Positions 33,101 to 45,946 of a stretch of DNA of 64,000 nucleotides are shown here, in pieces. The translations under genes were made by a program, and so were the position numbers. A model generated the notes under the pieces. It saw only the letters and a list, made by a program, of their open reading frames with translations, was not told the DNA's origin and did no database searches. Numbering within the stretch: the first letter of the stretch is position 1; every line of letters begins with the position of its first letter. This DNA is from Polychytrium aggregatum (lineage: Eukaryota; Chytridiomycota; Chytridiomycetes; Polychytriales): NCBI RefSeq assembly GCF_025602895.1, contig NW_026516246.1, forward strand, positions 62,001 to 126,000. Direction: 5' to 3'.

Positions 33101-33146
33101 CGCCTTCCCGCTGCACATCATTGCCGTCATGGACGAGCCACAGTAA
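30111..33146 (+). CDS. Arrestin-fold protein with a C-terminal SH3 domain
   Basis: Six exons: 30111-30477, 30710-31788, 32176-32322, 32429-32482, 32600-32805, 33044-33146; 651 residues. Residues about 1-400 look like the two beta-sandwich lobes of alpha-arrestins (FQIEAGWGVPAELKGRVRLH, then GINIPFTINLPSSGVPSSYK, TREVIVPVTILMP, IDKKCRFSVKASSRVLRPND). A disordered Ser/Pro/Asn linker follows. The last about 55 residues fit SH3: KYRAVQKYVPRMSDEIAL, MPGDQVIIRKIYGDGWGLGF, then TRQEGAFPLHII, with the GDGW and PLHII positions typical. Alpha-arrestins adapt membrane cargo to ubiquitin ligases; the SH3 would add a proline-motif partner, perhaps actin or endocytic. That role is inference. All junctions keep phase, including the exon 5/6 splice inside the SH3 domain. 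Confidence 0.85.
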
Positions 33147-34073
33147 TCTGACAGAGCCAAGTGCCTGGGCTCGTCTTGGGCATGTGTGTCTTCCCAAGTC
33201 TGGACTCGGTCAGGCTCTGCTGTTCTTGCAAGGCATCAGACCAGATCGTGTCTGCTGGGTCGGCGCCCTCTTTCCTGTGGACGTCTGCGTCACGATCCTC
33301 CAACGCACTCAAGTCCCTCTCCCTTCCTCTTTCTCCTTCTCCATGGGAACATCGATCCAGCCCCATCGATTCCCGCGCTTAATTCCTTGACAGTGCTGTC
33401 TGCGCAGCCCTCCGATACGAGGTGGACACCATCCAGTCCACACGCTTCTGTGCCCATCAAATCTCTTTCCAACCAGTCTCTCCTCCCCTCCCCCCTCCCG
33501 TTCCACTTTTTGGAGCCATATGCATGCTACCTTGCTCGTCACGTCTCCTCTCATTAATATCTGTCTTGGCTGTGCTGCTTTGGGGATGTACTTTTTCCCC
33601 CTCTGTTTGCACTCCGAGTCGCCGCCCCACCCCCTCCCGTTTGAATTTGCGTAGTTTGAGGTTCGACCTTGTTAGTTTTATTCTTACTCTTGCCATTTCA
33701 TCCCCCCCCCTTTTTTTACTCTTCACCATGTAGTTCGGCATCGCCATCACCACCCTGTCTTTCTCTTCCTCGTTTGCTCGCCGGAAATATGTGTCGGCTC
33801 TCCCCGCAGCACTGTCCTCCCCCCCGCCCCATGGAATATATCCCGCAGTTTCACCGATCTGCCCAGACTGCAATTGGAGGGGGGGAAAAGACAGACAGGA
33901 AGTGTGCCGAATCGTCACCCAGGATCTCGCGTGGAAACAGGCTCGCCCATCTGACGGACAGCATCGGCAGCACCGATGTTAGTGGTCCCGCATCCCAGAG
34001 CGAGGAGAATGGGTATCGTTGTTGTGTTTGGCCCATGACCGACAAAGACAAGTCCCTCCGCTCCGTCACTCCT
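33147..34073. other. Convergent intergenic region
   Basis: Between the 3' ends of the arrestin-SH3 and HEAT-repeat genes. Pyrimidine-rich on the plus strand (for example a C7T7 run near 33706-33718). No gene, RNA or repeat recognised. Confidence 0.5.
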
Positions 34074-37000
34074 CTATGCATAATCGATCTTGGGCACACG
34101 CCTGCCGCCCCGCATCTGGGGCTCCGGCAGCCCGAGCGAAATGGGCCTCCTCCGCCTGGGATGGTGGATCTCGTGGACCATGGGCGAGTGCTCGGCACCA
34201 AAGACCAGATCCAGGCCCGACTCTTCCATGTACGCCGAGAGGGCATCGAGCTGCAGCACCTCGGCAATGACCTGGCCCTTGGTCGTCATGTTCTCGACCT
34301 GCTCGATCACAGCGCGCTGCTCCTTCTCGCCGACGAGCTCGTCGCGCAGGAAGATGTCGACCTCGGCCTCGGATCGGCCGCTGAGGATGTGCGGAAACGG
34401 CACAGGGCGAGCCGTGGGTGCGGTCGGAAACAGCGTCGAGCCCCTGAGCGACGACATGCTCGACAGCGTATTGTTGCTCTCGGTCAGGGTTGCGGACGGA
34501 TGGCTTGAGAACATGCCTCCTCCGCCGGGGTGGTGAGCCTGCGTGTCTCCCGGCTCATGCCCGGAGTGCCCCGAATGCCCTGGATGCCCTGGATGCCCTG
34601 GGTGTCCTGAATGTCCCGCCGCCCGATCGCCGGCCGAAGACGGAGCCGATGTGCCTGAGGGAGCGCCTCCGATGGTCTCGGTGGTGATGGCACGGGCCTG
34701 GACCAGTACTGCCTGGGCCTCCTTCCGGACCATCTCGCTCTTGTCGGTTTCGATGACCGTCACGAGGGCGTCCTTGAAGGCCGCATCGATTTCCAGCAGC
34801 CCGAGCTCGCCAATCGACCGGGCGGCTTCGACCCGCACGGGCGCTTCGGGTTCGTGATAGAGAAAGTAGAGCAGCGCCTCGCGGATCTTGGATTCTTTGC
34901 AGCGTGAGAGCCCGACGGCTATCGATATCGATGTCGATGTCGATGTCGATGTCGATGTCGATTTTGATGCCGATTGCACAGTGGATATACCACGTTGCAT
35001 GGTGTGAATCCATGTTGTGCAGCGTGGATGCCATCCGGTATGATGCAAATGTTGGTTTAAGTCCGTGTCGCAGCGGATGGTCTGCACCGTTCTTTGGGTC
35101 AAATCACCAGCCATCATTACCTTTTACTGCATATGCCCGGACTCGCCAGTCGTAGTCGTCAAAGCGGTCGATCAGCGCCCCGACCAGCTGGCGGTTGTTC
35201 GTTGCCAAGACGCAGGCAACCTGACAAGTGTCCGCAATCTCGTTAGCTCACCCATGCTTCATCCTGCCTCGCTTCTGGCTCCGCATCAATCAATCCAAAG
35301 GCGCGCCGAACTTGCCTTGCATGCCTGGATCCGGACCGAGTGGTGCGAGTCCACAAAGCATGCCAGGTAGTTGTCCATGGCGCTCTTGGTCATCACCCCG
35401 ATCGAGCCAAGTGCTTTGAGCGCATCGATCTTGCGGAGCGGATCGTTCGACTCGAGAAGATGCACGATCCGATCAAACACCGATCGGCCCCGTCCAAGCC
35501 GTCCAAGGGCTTGTGCCGAGCCATTGCGGACTTCTGTGGACCAGTCGTTCCACATCAGGTCGAGCAGGATCTGCACGGCCCGGTCGATCATCTCGAGCCG
35601 CTCCTGCTGCTTCTTGATTTCCTCCTCTGTCGGCGGCGGCTTGGGTTTGGGCTTGGGAGCAGGCCGTGCGGCCTTGTTCGATCCCTTGGGTCCGTTGCTC
35701 GGGTCATTGGTGCTGCCGTTGCCGTTCATACCTGGGGCTGGCTCGGATGCCCCGTCCGAATCGACAGCAGCCTTGGGCGACAGGCGGTGGATCCACTTCT
35801 CGAGCAGATCGACCGTCTCCCGCCGCGCCCGCCAGCTGCTGTTCCGGCTCTCTTCTACCAGAATCGAAAAGACCTGGTGCACATACTCGGTGCCCATCCG
35901 CTCCAACATCGCCTTGCTCTTGTTGCGCCGTTGTTCTTCGACATCACCCAGCCCCTTCTGGAGCTCTCGAAACACATGCTCGTCCACGTTGTCGAGCTCG
36001 CACAGGGTGGTTGCTGCCAAGAATCGCTGGTGCTCCGCCCCGTGCCGGATCATCTCATGCAGGGCAGCCTTGAAGGAGATGTTGTCCCATCGACCCAGGG
36101 TGCTGAACTGTGCGCCCATCATGACAAGAATGCGGACGGCCTCGTACTTGAGGAACCGGTCACCCTCCCGCAGGGCGAGCATCATGGTCTGGAAAATGGC
36201 TTGGTAGGCCGGCGTGTGCTTCTCGGGGACAACAGGGTACTCGGTGTATGGGGTGTTCAAGAAGTCGCCGAGCTCCTCGATGACGCTCGTGGCATTACTC
36301 TGGGTCTCGCCTTCGCTTTCGTCCTTTTGCTTTGGCCTCGGCATGGCCCGTTGCTTGACTGGAGAGAGGGGCAGTCCAGATGATGATCGATACAGCCAAA
36401 TCAGTCCCGATACATGGGTAGGAGAGCGGTCGAGTCGGATTCAACAATCTGGTACTCTCGACAGACACACGATCCGTATCCACTTACTCATGGCCACCGC
36501 AAACGCCAGCGACCACTCGGATGTCTGCGCCTCCTTCTTGCGGACGTATCGGAAACTCTTTGCCCGGGCGACTTTGAGATCGTCGCCAGACTTGGCCTGG
36601 ATTTCGCAGGTTCGTGAACATGCAATGTGTGCAATGTGTACAATGTGTGCAATGTGTGCAATGTGTGCAATGTGTGTGGAGCGAGAAGGTGTGTTAGCTT
36701 ACAGATGAGATGATTGCATTGTCGTCGTAGTATAGGTATAAGCCACAGAGTAAAGTGAGGAAGCAGATGCAGATGCTGGCAGAGAAGGAGGGAGAATCAC
36801 CTCGGTGCCATCGGCATCGTCGCTCGGAGCAGCGGCAGCTTCCTCGAGCTCTTGGGTTGGGATGTCCATGTACTTTGTGAACGAGTCGGTCATGGGCTGC
36901 ATCTTGCTGTCGGCAAACATGGTTGTTATCCCGCTCTCGGTCGAGGCGTCGTCATCCCGGAGGACCGACGGCAGAACGAGCTTGAAATCCTTGGAGTCGT

Positions 37001-38485
37001 CGTCGTGGGGCTCGTTCGCCTCGCTGGTGTCGATGCGGAAGCCACGACGCCGACCCAGCTTGCGAGGATATCGCTGGACCTTGACGGCTCCAAGTGGATT
37101 GACAAAGGGCTCGGTGGTCTCGCCTGTGCCCATGAGGGTGTGCTTGAGAATCTCGTGCATCTCTTCGTTAGAGATGACGCTGCCGGGGTTGGCATCCTGG
37201 GTAAGCTTTTTGAGGAGTCGGATGGTGCCCTTGGACAGCGTCTGCCCGCCTGTATCCACTTCGGGCTCGATTATCGGCTCGCTGCGAGAGATTCGAGCCT
37301 AATGGCGGGAAGAGTCGTAAGCTGTAGTGAACTTGCAAGAGTTGATCACCCACTACCACTACCACTACCACTACCACTACCACTACCACTACCACTACCA
37401 CTACCACTACCACTACCACTACCACTACCACTACCACTACCACTACCACTACCACTGGACCTTACCGATATTGACTTGTGTCGAGGACTGTTGGGCGACT
37501 CCGAGCCATAGAGCGATGGTCCTCGGGACGTGCCATGCACCTTGCCACTGCGAGCTCCCAGCACTTCCTCCAGGTCCAGCAGTCCATCGGAATCCAACCA
37601 TTGTCGCCACAGCTGGGCCATCTCTGACTCGCGCTCCTCGATGATCCGACCCTCATCGTCGTAAAGCAGCTCCTGCGACTTGAGCAAGGCGCCCTTATAC
37701 CACTCGCCGCGCTGCTCGGTTAGAATCTCGTTCCATCGCTTGTGGATCTTGAGTTCTTTAATCCACGAGCTCTTGTGATGCACAATGTCGGTCTCGAAGG
37801 CAACGTCGCGGTTGTTCCGCAAGATAATGGGGACCTTGGACTTGAGGATCCGTGGCTGCTTGAAAACCTCCGATGGCGGAAACATGCCAAAGGGCCATTC
37901 GCCACGCTCCTTTTGCACATCCGGAGTAAAGCGCAGGCTCAGTCTCGGGGTCGGATCGTCGCTGGAGTATGCGTGAGAATGACCGTGATGCTGCAGTGCC
38001 TCTTCTTGTTCCAGAAACTCCAGCCTCTCCTGGATCAGCTTCATATTGTGCATCTGCCGTCGATATGCCGACGGAAGCTTTGGAAGTGGCCGGGCCGCTT
38101 GAACCCGGGTGTTGGGTACAAACGGCGCATCCATGGCCGCAGCAACGGGATTGTTGTGGATTGCCATGCCCGGAAACGGCTGGTCGACCACGCCGATGCC
38201 GATCTCGCGGAGCTGCATTCGAAGGGCCTTTCTCACGACTTCCGAGTCTGTCGTGGTCGCTGCGATCGACAGCGCACGCATGCGTTTCTTATCGCTTCGC
38301 CGACGCTCGCCCTGGACGACGGTGTGCATCAGGTCCTTGTGATGCGGACGGCTCTCGAGTGCGGGTTTACTGCCGGTCGATTGCAGGTCGAGCTGGGGAG
38401 AGGAGCCAAAGAGATGCTGGTAGCCTCGAGGGAAGCCGCCGGAGTGCCCGTCCAGCGGCTCCCCACCGCCGAGTTTGAAAGGCAT
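34074..38485 (-). CDS. Large HEAT-repeat protein, possibly HEATR4-like flagellar protein
   Basis: Six exons: 38485-37466, 37298-36801, 36596-36488, 36358-35316, 35220-35121, 34918-34074; 1,204 residues. The N-terminal half is non-repetitive, with a Trp-rich helical part (WNEILTEQRGEWYKGALLKS). From about residue 600 HEAT-type repeats are seen: FLKYEAVRILVMMGAQFSTL, FLAATTLCELDNVDEHV, STEVRNGSAQALGRLGRG, DPLRKIDALKALGSIGVM, HSVRIQACKVACVLATNN, RVRAYAVKAVGLSRC, APVRVEAARSIGELGLLEI. A lysine/proline linker interrupts them (PAPKPKPKPPPTEEEIKKQQ). The C-terminus has a His/Gly/Pro-rich loop. Exon 4 ends in a GC donor (AAG, then GCAAGT at 35315). The resemblance to HEATR4, a protein of ciliated organisms, is from memory and uncertain; the HEAT architecture is clear. 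Confidence 0.8.
34921..34966. repeat. Hexanucleotide array abutting the last intron's acceptor of the HEAT-repeat gene
   Basis: On the coding strand ATCGAC-type units run straight into the TAG acceptor at 34921-34919, where a pyrimidine tract would be expected. The splice is supported because it rejoins RVRAYAVKAVGLSRCKE in phase. Confidence 0.85.
36622..36677. repeat. 9-bp tandem array in HEAT-repeat gene intron 2
   Basis: About six copies of GCAATGTGT (one with a substitution) inside the intron 36597-36800. Confidence 0.85.
37349..37456. repeat. Hexanucleotide array (CACTAC)18 in HEAT-repeat gene intron 1
   Basis: About eighteen perfect CACTAC units on the plus strand. On the coding strand the array (AGTGGT) begins about ten bases after the GTAAGG donor at 37465. 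It has no stops, so an unspliced reading would add a Ser-Gly run, but the flanking splice is well supported. Confidence 0.92.
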
Positions 38486-39081
38486 GGGTTTCGGTTGAAC
38501 TAGAGTCGACTGGGCTATCGGTGCGGTGAGTGCAAAGCCAGTTCTTCAGAGTGGATAATGGTCCTGGGCCAAGCAAAATGGTTGTTTGGTATTACAGTCC
38601 GTGAGGGCCGGCGCAAATGTTCTCAGTAACCAACACGATTCCCACGGCGTTCGAGGAGCAGTGTCGAGGAGTCCCGGTCGTTCAAGCGACCAGAGCAACG
38701 GCCGTCCATCGCAGGTCTCGGCCTGATGCTTCAAGCCCAACGGAATTATTCTCCGGGTGTAGTCGGACATGCCCGATCACTGCCCGGCAGAGATCGCTGC
38801 TTGATCCGCCAACACAGCCGACGTCATCGGTCGATGACCCTCGCAACACCGGTGCAGTGTCTTCGACTGCGATCGCCCCCAGAGGATCCCACAAAGTGCC
38901 TCTGCTCATGACCAAGACCAACTCGGCGCCTCCGCTCTTCTCGTGGAGCATTTGGGACAGTCAGACGAATGGCGCATATCGGGGTAGGCACGATCACCAA
39001 AATACCACTGCTGCCCGCCGTCAAGTACAATCTATCGCGGCGACCCATGGAACGGACGGTGTGTATTTGTACAGGCCACCC
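38486..39081. other. Intergenic between HEAT-repeat gene 5' end and CWF19 3' end
   Basis: Both neighbours are on the minus strand, so this should hold the HEAT-repeat gene promoter and the CWF19 3' flank. No gene, repeat or motif recognised. Confidence 0.5.
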
Positions 39082-42000
39082 TTACTCCAGCATCGCTGTC
39101 CAGTCAAACTCTTTGAATTTGCTCTGGAAGCGAGCAAGTTTGGTGTCAGCCTCTTGTGGCGTCTGTCGCTTGGGCTTTCTCCAGCGGTCATGAGAGATAT
39201 CCATGGCGCCGGCAATCACCTCCTGTCCCATCGGCATTGGAGGGGAGTAAGCGGGTTAGAAGCGTCGATTGTACACAGCAATCGGACACCATCGGATGGG
39301 GAGCATCCATAGCAGCAATCGAACAGCAACTCTGTGTTTTCAGACCACAAGGGATCAGCCGATACTGCACCTTTCCGAACCACGGTGGCCAGTCTTCGCC
39401 TTCAATGACGTGGCCCATGCCTCGGTTCGGGTCGAACCAGACATGGAAGTACGGCAGATTCTTGACAAGCGATTTGCGGAAGCCATTCTTGCTGGTATCG
39501 ATAACCTTGGGATGCTGGCTCCATTCCTCCTCCGCACTCAAGAGGGCTTCCTGCTCGATACAACCCCCACCACCACCACAGTCGCACACAGTCGGGGTCA
39601 ACATTGATCGAGCTGGAGCGGACCTGCAGCTGCGGACAGCCTCTCGGAGAAAGACAGGAGCGACGAAAGCAAGTCGCCACATACCTTGTAGTAGGCTGGA
39701 GCATCCTCCCACACCTCGACCGAGAGCGGTAGGCACTCAATGACTGTGTGGCGATGGCCCCTCAGAGACGTCACTTGCTCCAGAAATATCGCACGGCGAT
39801 TTTCCTTGGCAAACATTTGGATCAAGCACTTCATAAAGTTCTGCCAAGCACGCAAACGACCAAATATGGTACATTGGAAGCGACCACGAGGCAGTCAGCA
39901 GAGTGGCATCCACGCAGCGCTGTCGATCGGTCGACAAAAGGTCCTCGGGGGACAGGCGAGCGCAACTCGATCGGCTCAGCGGATGCACGGCCCATCTTAC
40001 CCTGATCTCGTCCCAGGTATCGTCGTCGGATTGGAGCGTGGTGCTGATGTGGTCCAGAGGAACGATCAGACAGTGGCCGGGCATCATGTCGACGTGAGGA
40101 GGAAGCCCAAGGTACACTCTGGTTCCAAGTGCGACGACGTCCACAAGCGGCTTGTTCCCATCTTTGAAGCAATATTTGCACGATTCTTGCGCCGCCTGTG
40201 CTTTCTTGTAATCTACAATCGGGTTGCGATAAAACCATCAGCCACTTTCTCGCGCAGGGATACGAGTTGCCGAGCATGCGGGACCGAGAGATGGCGTGTG
40301 GTTATCCGCACCTGTGATGGCCGCAAGCTTCATCTGGCCCTGGGACTTTTTCACTGTCTGTGCCATGCGGTCGGCGCGATCGTCGTAGTAGTCCAGATCG
40401 TTCTTGAACAAGGCATCCTTGGAAATCTGATGCGCAATCTCAGCATCATAGCTCATGCCTGTCTTGAGTCTCTCCTCGAGCACCATCTGCGAGAGAGTCG
40501 ATTGGTCGTCGACGAGGGGCTGTGATTTGCGCTTGTGCTGGGCCTGGCCCGAGGGCTCCTTCTGAGACTCGTTCATCCACACGTTGAAACGGCCCTCGGA
40601 ATCGACCATCGGCAAAGTGAGATCATCCTCCTGCGCCAATGTGTGAGCGATATGTAGGATGATGATGAGAGGAGCATGTTAGATCAGCCGCGGAGCAGAG
40701 TGGACCATATCGGTCGATAAACGGAGCATGTTAGGGAATGGCATGGGAGAGGGGAGGCGAGCTGTCATGGCTTTGTGAGTGGCTTCGTTTCGGGAGAGGG
40801 GAAACGTAGCACTCTGCGCTCAACAGATGGAGTGCCCATGGGAATCGTACCTGCTCGGCCGCTGGCTGCGACTTTTCCAGCTCGAACCTGGCCATTTCTC
40901 GCTGGTACTCCTCCTCAATCTCAGCCGCGCGGGGATCGTCCATGATGCTGGCCTGTAGAGCCTTTGACTTGAGTTTGTTGAGCTCGTCCAAGGACAAGGC
41001 ACGACGCTGCTTCTTTTGCGAATGCTGCTGGTCCGACTGGGCCGCCTGGAGAGTGGGGATCGAGAGCAGCTGGGACTGAGCAAAGGTGCTCTTGAAGCCA
41101 CTGATGCCACTGCTGCCGTCGCCGTCGTCGCTGCGGGATCGCTTGGAGCCCGTTGGAGGCTGGGAATCGCCCTGGTTGAGCAAGTCTGCCGAGTCATCGG
41201 GCCTTCGGAATCGTGGTTGTGAGCGGCTGGTTGCAACTGAGAGTGAGTCGAGGTCCTGGCGGTGGACAGAACCAGATGCTGTTTCAGTATCGATCCGAAT
41301 CAGCGGTTCCCAAGGGAGCGAGCTCAGCCTCCCAGCGATCAAGCCCGAGCAACCACCTTTCCAGTGGCCAGATGCTGCTTGATGTCTGGGTTCAGTTCCC
41401 GCGAGATACGGGCCGACTGCAGGACAGAGACGGATCGAACGGCGTTTGTGAGTGTGCGCTGGGCGGAGATCGGTAGTATCCAGACCCCTGTTCTCATCGC
41501 AGTCGGACTGGAGACGCCGCCGAATCAAAACTGCAGCATTGGAGTCGGGTATGTGCTCTCACAGAGCCGATCGGCAACCATGAATGAATCGATGCAGCCG
41601 CGGTGCAAAGAACACACACATTGAGATCGACTTTGGGCGTATCCAGGGCGGGAGCAGCATCCTGCTTGGACGGACCAGCAAAGAGCTGCTCGAACGGATC
41701 ATCGGTTTCTCCAGCCATCCAGGTGTCTCGTTGAGCGCCCAAGGGAGCCTGGATCACAGAGAAGGAAGAGGAGCTCAGGGGAATGAATGGTCGTGCGAAG
41801 AAACCTTTGGCATGATGGATAGCAGGGTCGAGCCGCGGATGCTCAGACGCAGACGCATCGGATGGTCGAGAGCCACTTGGTTGATCACTCTGCTCCAGCA
41901 CCGATATGGAGAGCAGATCCACTCGGATCCAGCAATAGATCTGCGGGATGCAGTCGCTCGATAGCGGCCACAATCCACCTGGCGATAGAGACTTACCGCC

Positions 42001-42278
42001 TGCGGCTGAGGACGCTCCATACCTCGTCGAGCCGCTCTCATCTCTCGATCCGAGTCAGATGCACTGTCATCCGAAGAGGAAGACGATCCTGCTGCAGCTA
42101 CGGGCTCGGAGAAGCGACGGGAGCTGGGGCGATCATTGTCTGGATGCTCGCGGCTCCGGCTGCTCTTGTGATCTTTGGCCTTCTTGTCCTTCTTCTTTTT
42201 GTCTCTCTTTTTCTTCTTGTCTCGCTTCTCCTTCTTGGACTTTTTGGATTTCTTCTCCTTCTTTGAGTCGCTGCCCAT
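39082..42278 (-). CDS. CWF19-like splicing factor (CWF19L2 / Cwf19)
   Basis: Late spliceosome component thought to act in intron-lariat handling. Nine exons: 42278-41997, 41748-41620, 41416-41357, 41255-40851, 40630-40312, 40212-40001, 39840-39685, 39550-39371, 39222-39082; 627 residues, every junction in phase. The N-terminus is a Lys-rich tract (KKSKKEKRDKKKKRDKKKKD) and a Ser/Asp patch. Then come SARISRELNPDIK and a helical, charged middle (YDAEIAHQISKDALFKNDLD). The two CwfJ C-terminal domains follow: ESCKYCFKDGNKPLVDVVAL, VYLGLPPHVDMMPGHCLIVP, AIFLEQVTSLRGHRHTVIEC, then LPYFHVWFDPNRGMGHVIEG and DWPPWFGKEVIAGAMDIS, ending RWRKPKRQ and a basic/aromatic tail. Match to the CWF19L2 branch is strong. 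Confidence 0.9.
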
Positions 42279-42869
42279 GGTTGCCAGGTGGGCAGAGTCG
42301 AGGGAAGGAAGGCGGGAGGGTGAGCAGTCGCCGTGGAGGGGAACAATGGGGAAGAGGAGGCCAAACGCGATCGGGACAAGAACGCCGCCAGCTGGGCTTG
42401 CGGCCTTGGCCGACACTCCCAGCAAGACACACAGCACACAACAGCGAGCGCATCGAACGGCATAACGGCATGCCAGCGACCGGGCAGGTGTGTGTGCTCT
42501 GGTTGAGAACTAATGGACCAAACGCACTCCCCATCCCTTCACTCGCTCGCGTTCACGCACACGCTCGCACTTGCAGATGCAGCATCCCGTTCTCATGGGG
42601 TGTTTCTTTCGTGTTTCATTCAGAACAAACTATACATCAGGAAGGCCAACCCAAAACGAGCCGCCCCCGCTGTGCTCGGCATTCGGGGAGGCGCAGAGGC
42701 AGGCCAGGAGTAACAAAATCAGAGTCTCGGGACAGACTGCAGGGAAAGAGGACAAGTAATTATGGCAGCATATGATGGAAGGGGAAGGCGGCAGTCCATC
42801 GTAGCAGCTTGGCTGGAGCGAGCGGCTGAAGCTGATGGAGAGCCGTCGCGGAGAGGGAAGCTTATCGGA
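42279..42869. other. Intergenic between CWF19 5' end and ALYREF 3' end
   Basis: Both genes are on the minus strand, so it should carry the CWF19 promoter and ALYREF 3' untranslated sequence. Nothing specific recognised. Confidence 0.5.
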
Positions 42870-45177
<2,308 letters not shown>

Positions 45178-45946
45178 GTTGGCGGCGAAGAAGACGAGTA
45201 GAGGGGGGAGCAGAGGGAAGGCAAAGGGCAGAGACGGGCTGTGGAGCAGATGGATGACGAGCGGGAAGGGGAGGGGGCGACGGGATGCCGGGCTTTTGGA
45301 GATCTCGCAGGGGGGGCGCGGGCCAGCTGGAGTGTGGCTGGAGTGTGGCTGGAGTGTGACTGGAGTGTGGCTGGAGTGTGGCTGGTCGCCTGGCTTGATC
45401 ACGTGGACTCTCCGTGTCCGCGTTACCCCCGCGTGTCATGACACGCCGTGACATCCGCCTCACGGATCATCCGTCAGCGATCGAACCGCGCCGGGTCGGA
45501 ATCCGACCGAGGGCCGTCTCTCTGGGACGCCGCTCTCGGGGAGGGCGTCTTCTCGCCTCTGGGCTGGCCTTGCCTGCATCCATCGGCATCTGTCGGCATC
45601 CATCGGCATCCGTCGGTATCTGTCGGCATCGCCAGCATTGCCGGCGTTGGCTGATCTCCTGCACGCGGGGCTGCCCTGCGATGGTCTGTTGCGCTCGGCC
45701 TCGCTCGGGGCTTGCATGGCCCGGACCATGTCCCTTTGGCCCTCCGCCATGGTCGGCGGCACAGAGAGCCTCCTCGCCACGCCCTCGCTCCTCGCCCGCC
45801 ACACATTCGCGGCTCTCGCTGCTCGGCCCGGCTCGCTGCCTTCAAATGCGCTCGGTGTCGCCCTTGGACCTTGGGACTTGCTTCATCCTTCGACTCTCAT
45901 CTCAAGCCTCTTCGACCCACCCCTACGGCTGTGCTGCATTGCCGCC
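45178..45946. promoter_or_regulatory. Divergent promoter region of ALYREF and methylmalonyl-CoA mutase, with two arrays
   Basis: The two starts face away from each other across 769 bp. An 11-bp array (GCTGGAGTGTG, five copies) lies at 45326-45384. A second, imperfect array of CATCGGCATC/TGTCGGCATC units lies at 45581-45638. No TATA box or other defined site seen; promoter role is from position only. Confidence 0.55.

Noticed and set aside
35340-36383. 347-codon plus-strand open frame
   Set aside because: Antisense to the largest exon of the HEAT-repeat gene; no family resemblance.
37168-37455. Minus-strand poly-Val and Ser-Gly frames
   Set aside because: They read the CACTAC array in intron 1 of the HEAT-repeat gene; the GTAAGG donor at 37465 and acceptor at 37299 remove it.
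39740-40525. 261-codon plus-strand open frame
   Set aside because: Antisense to the CWF19 C-terminal exons, which are strongly conserved on the minus strand.
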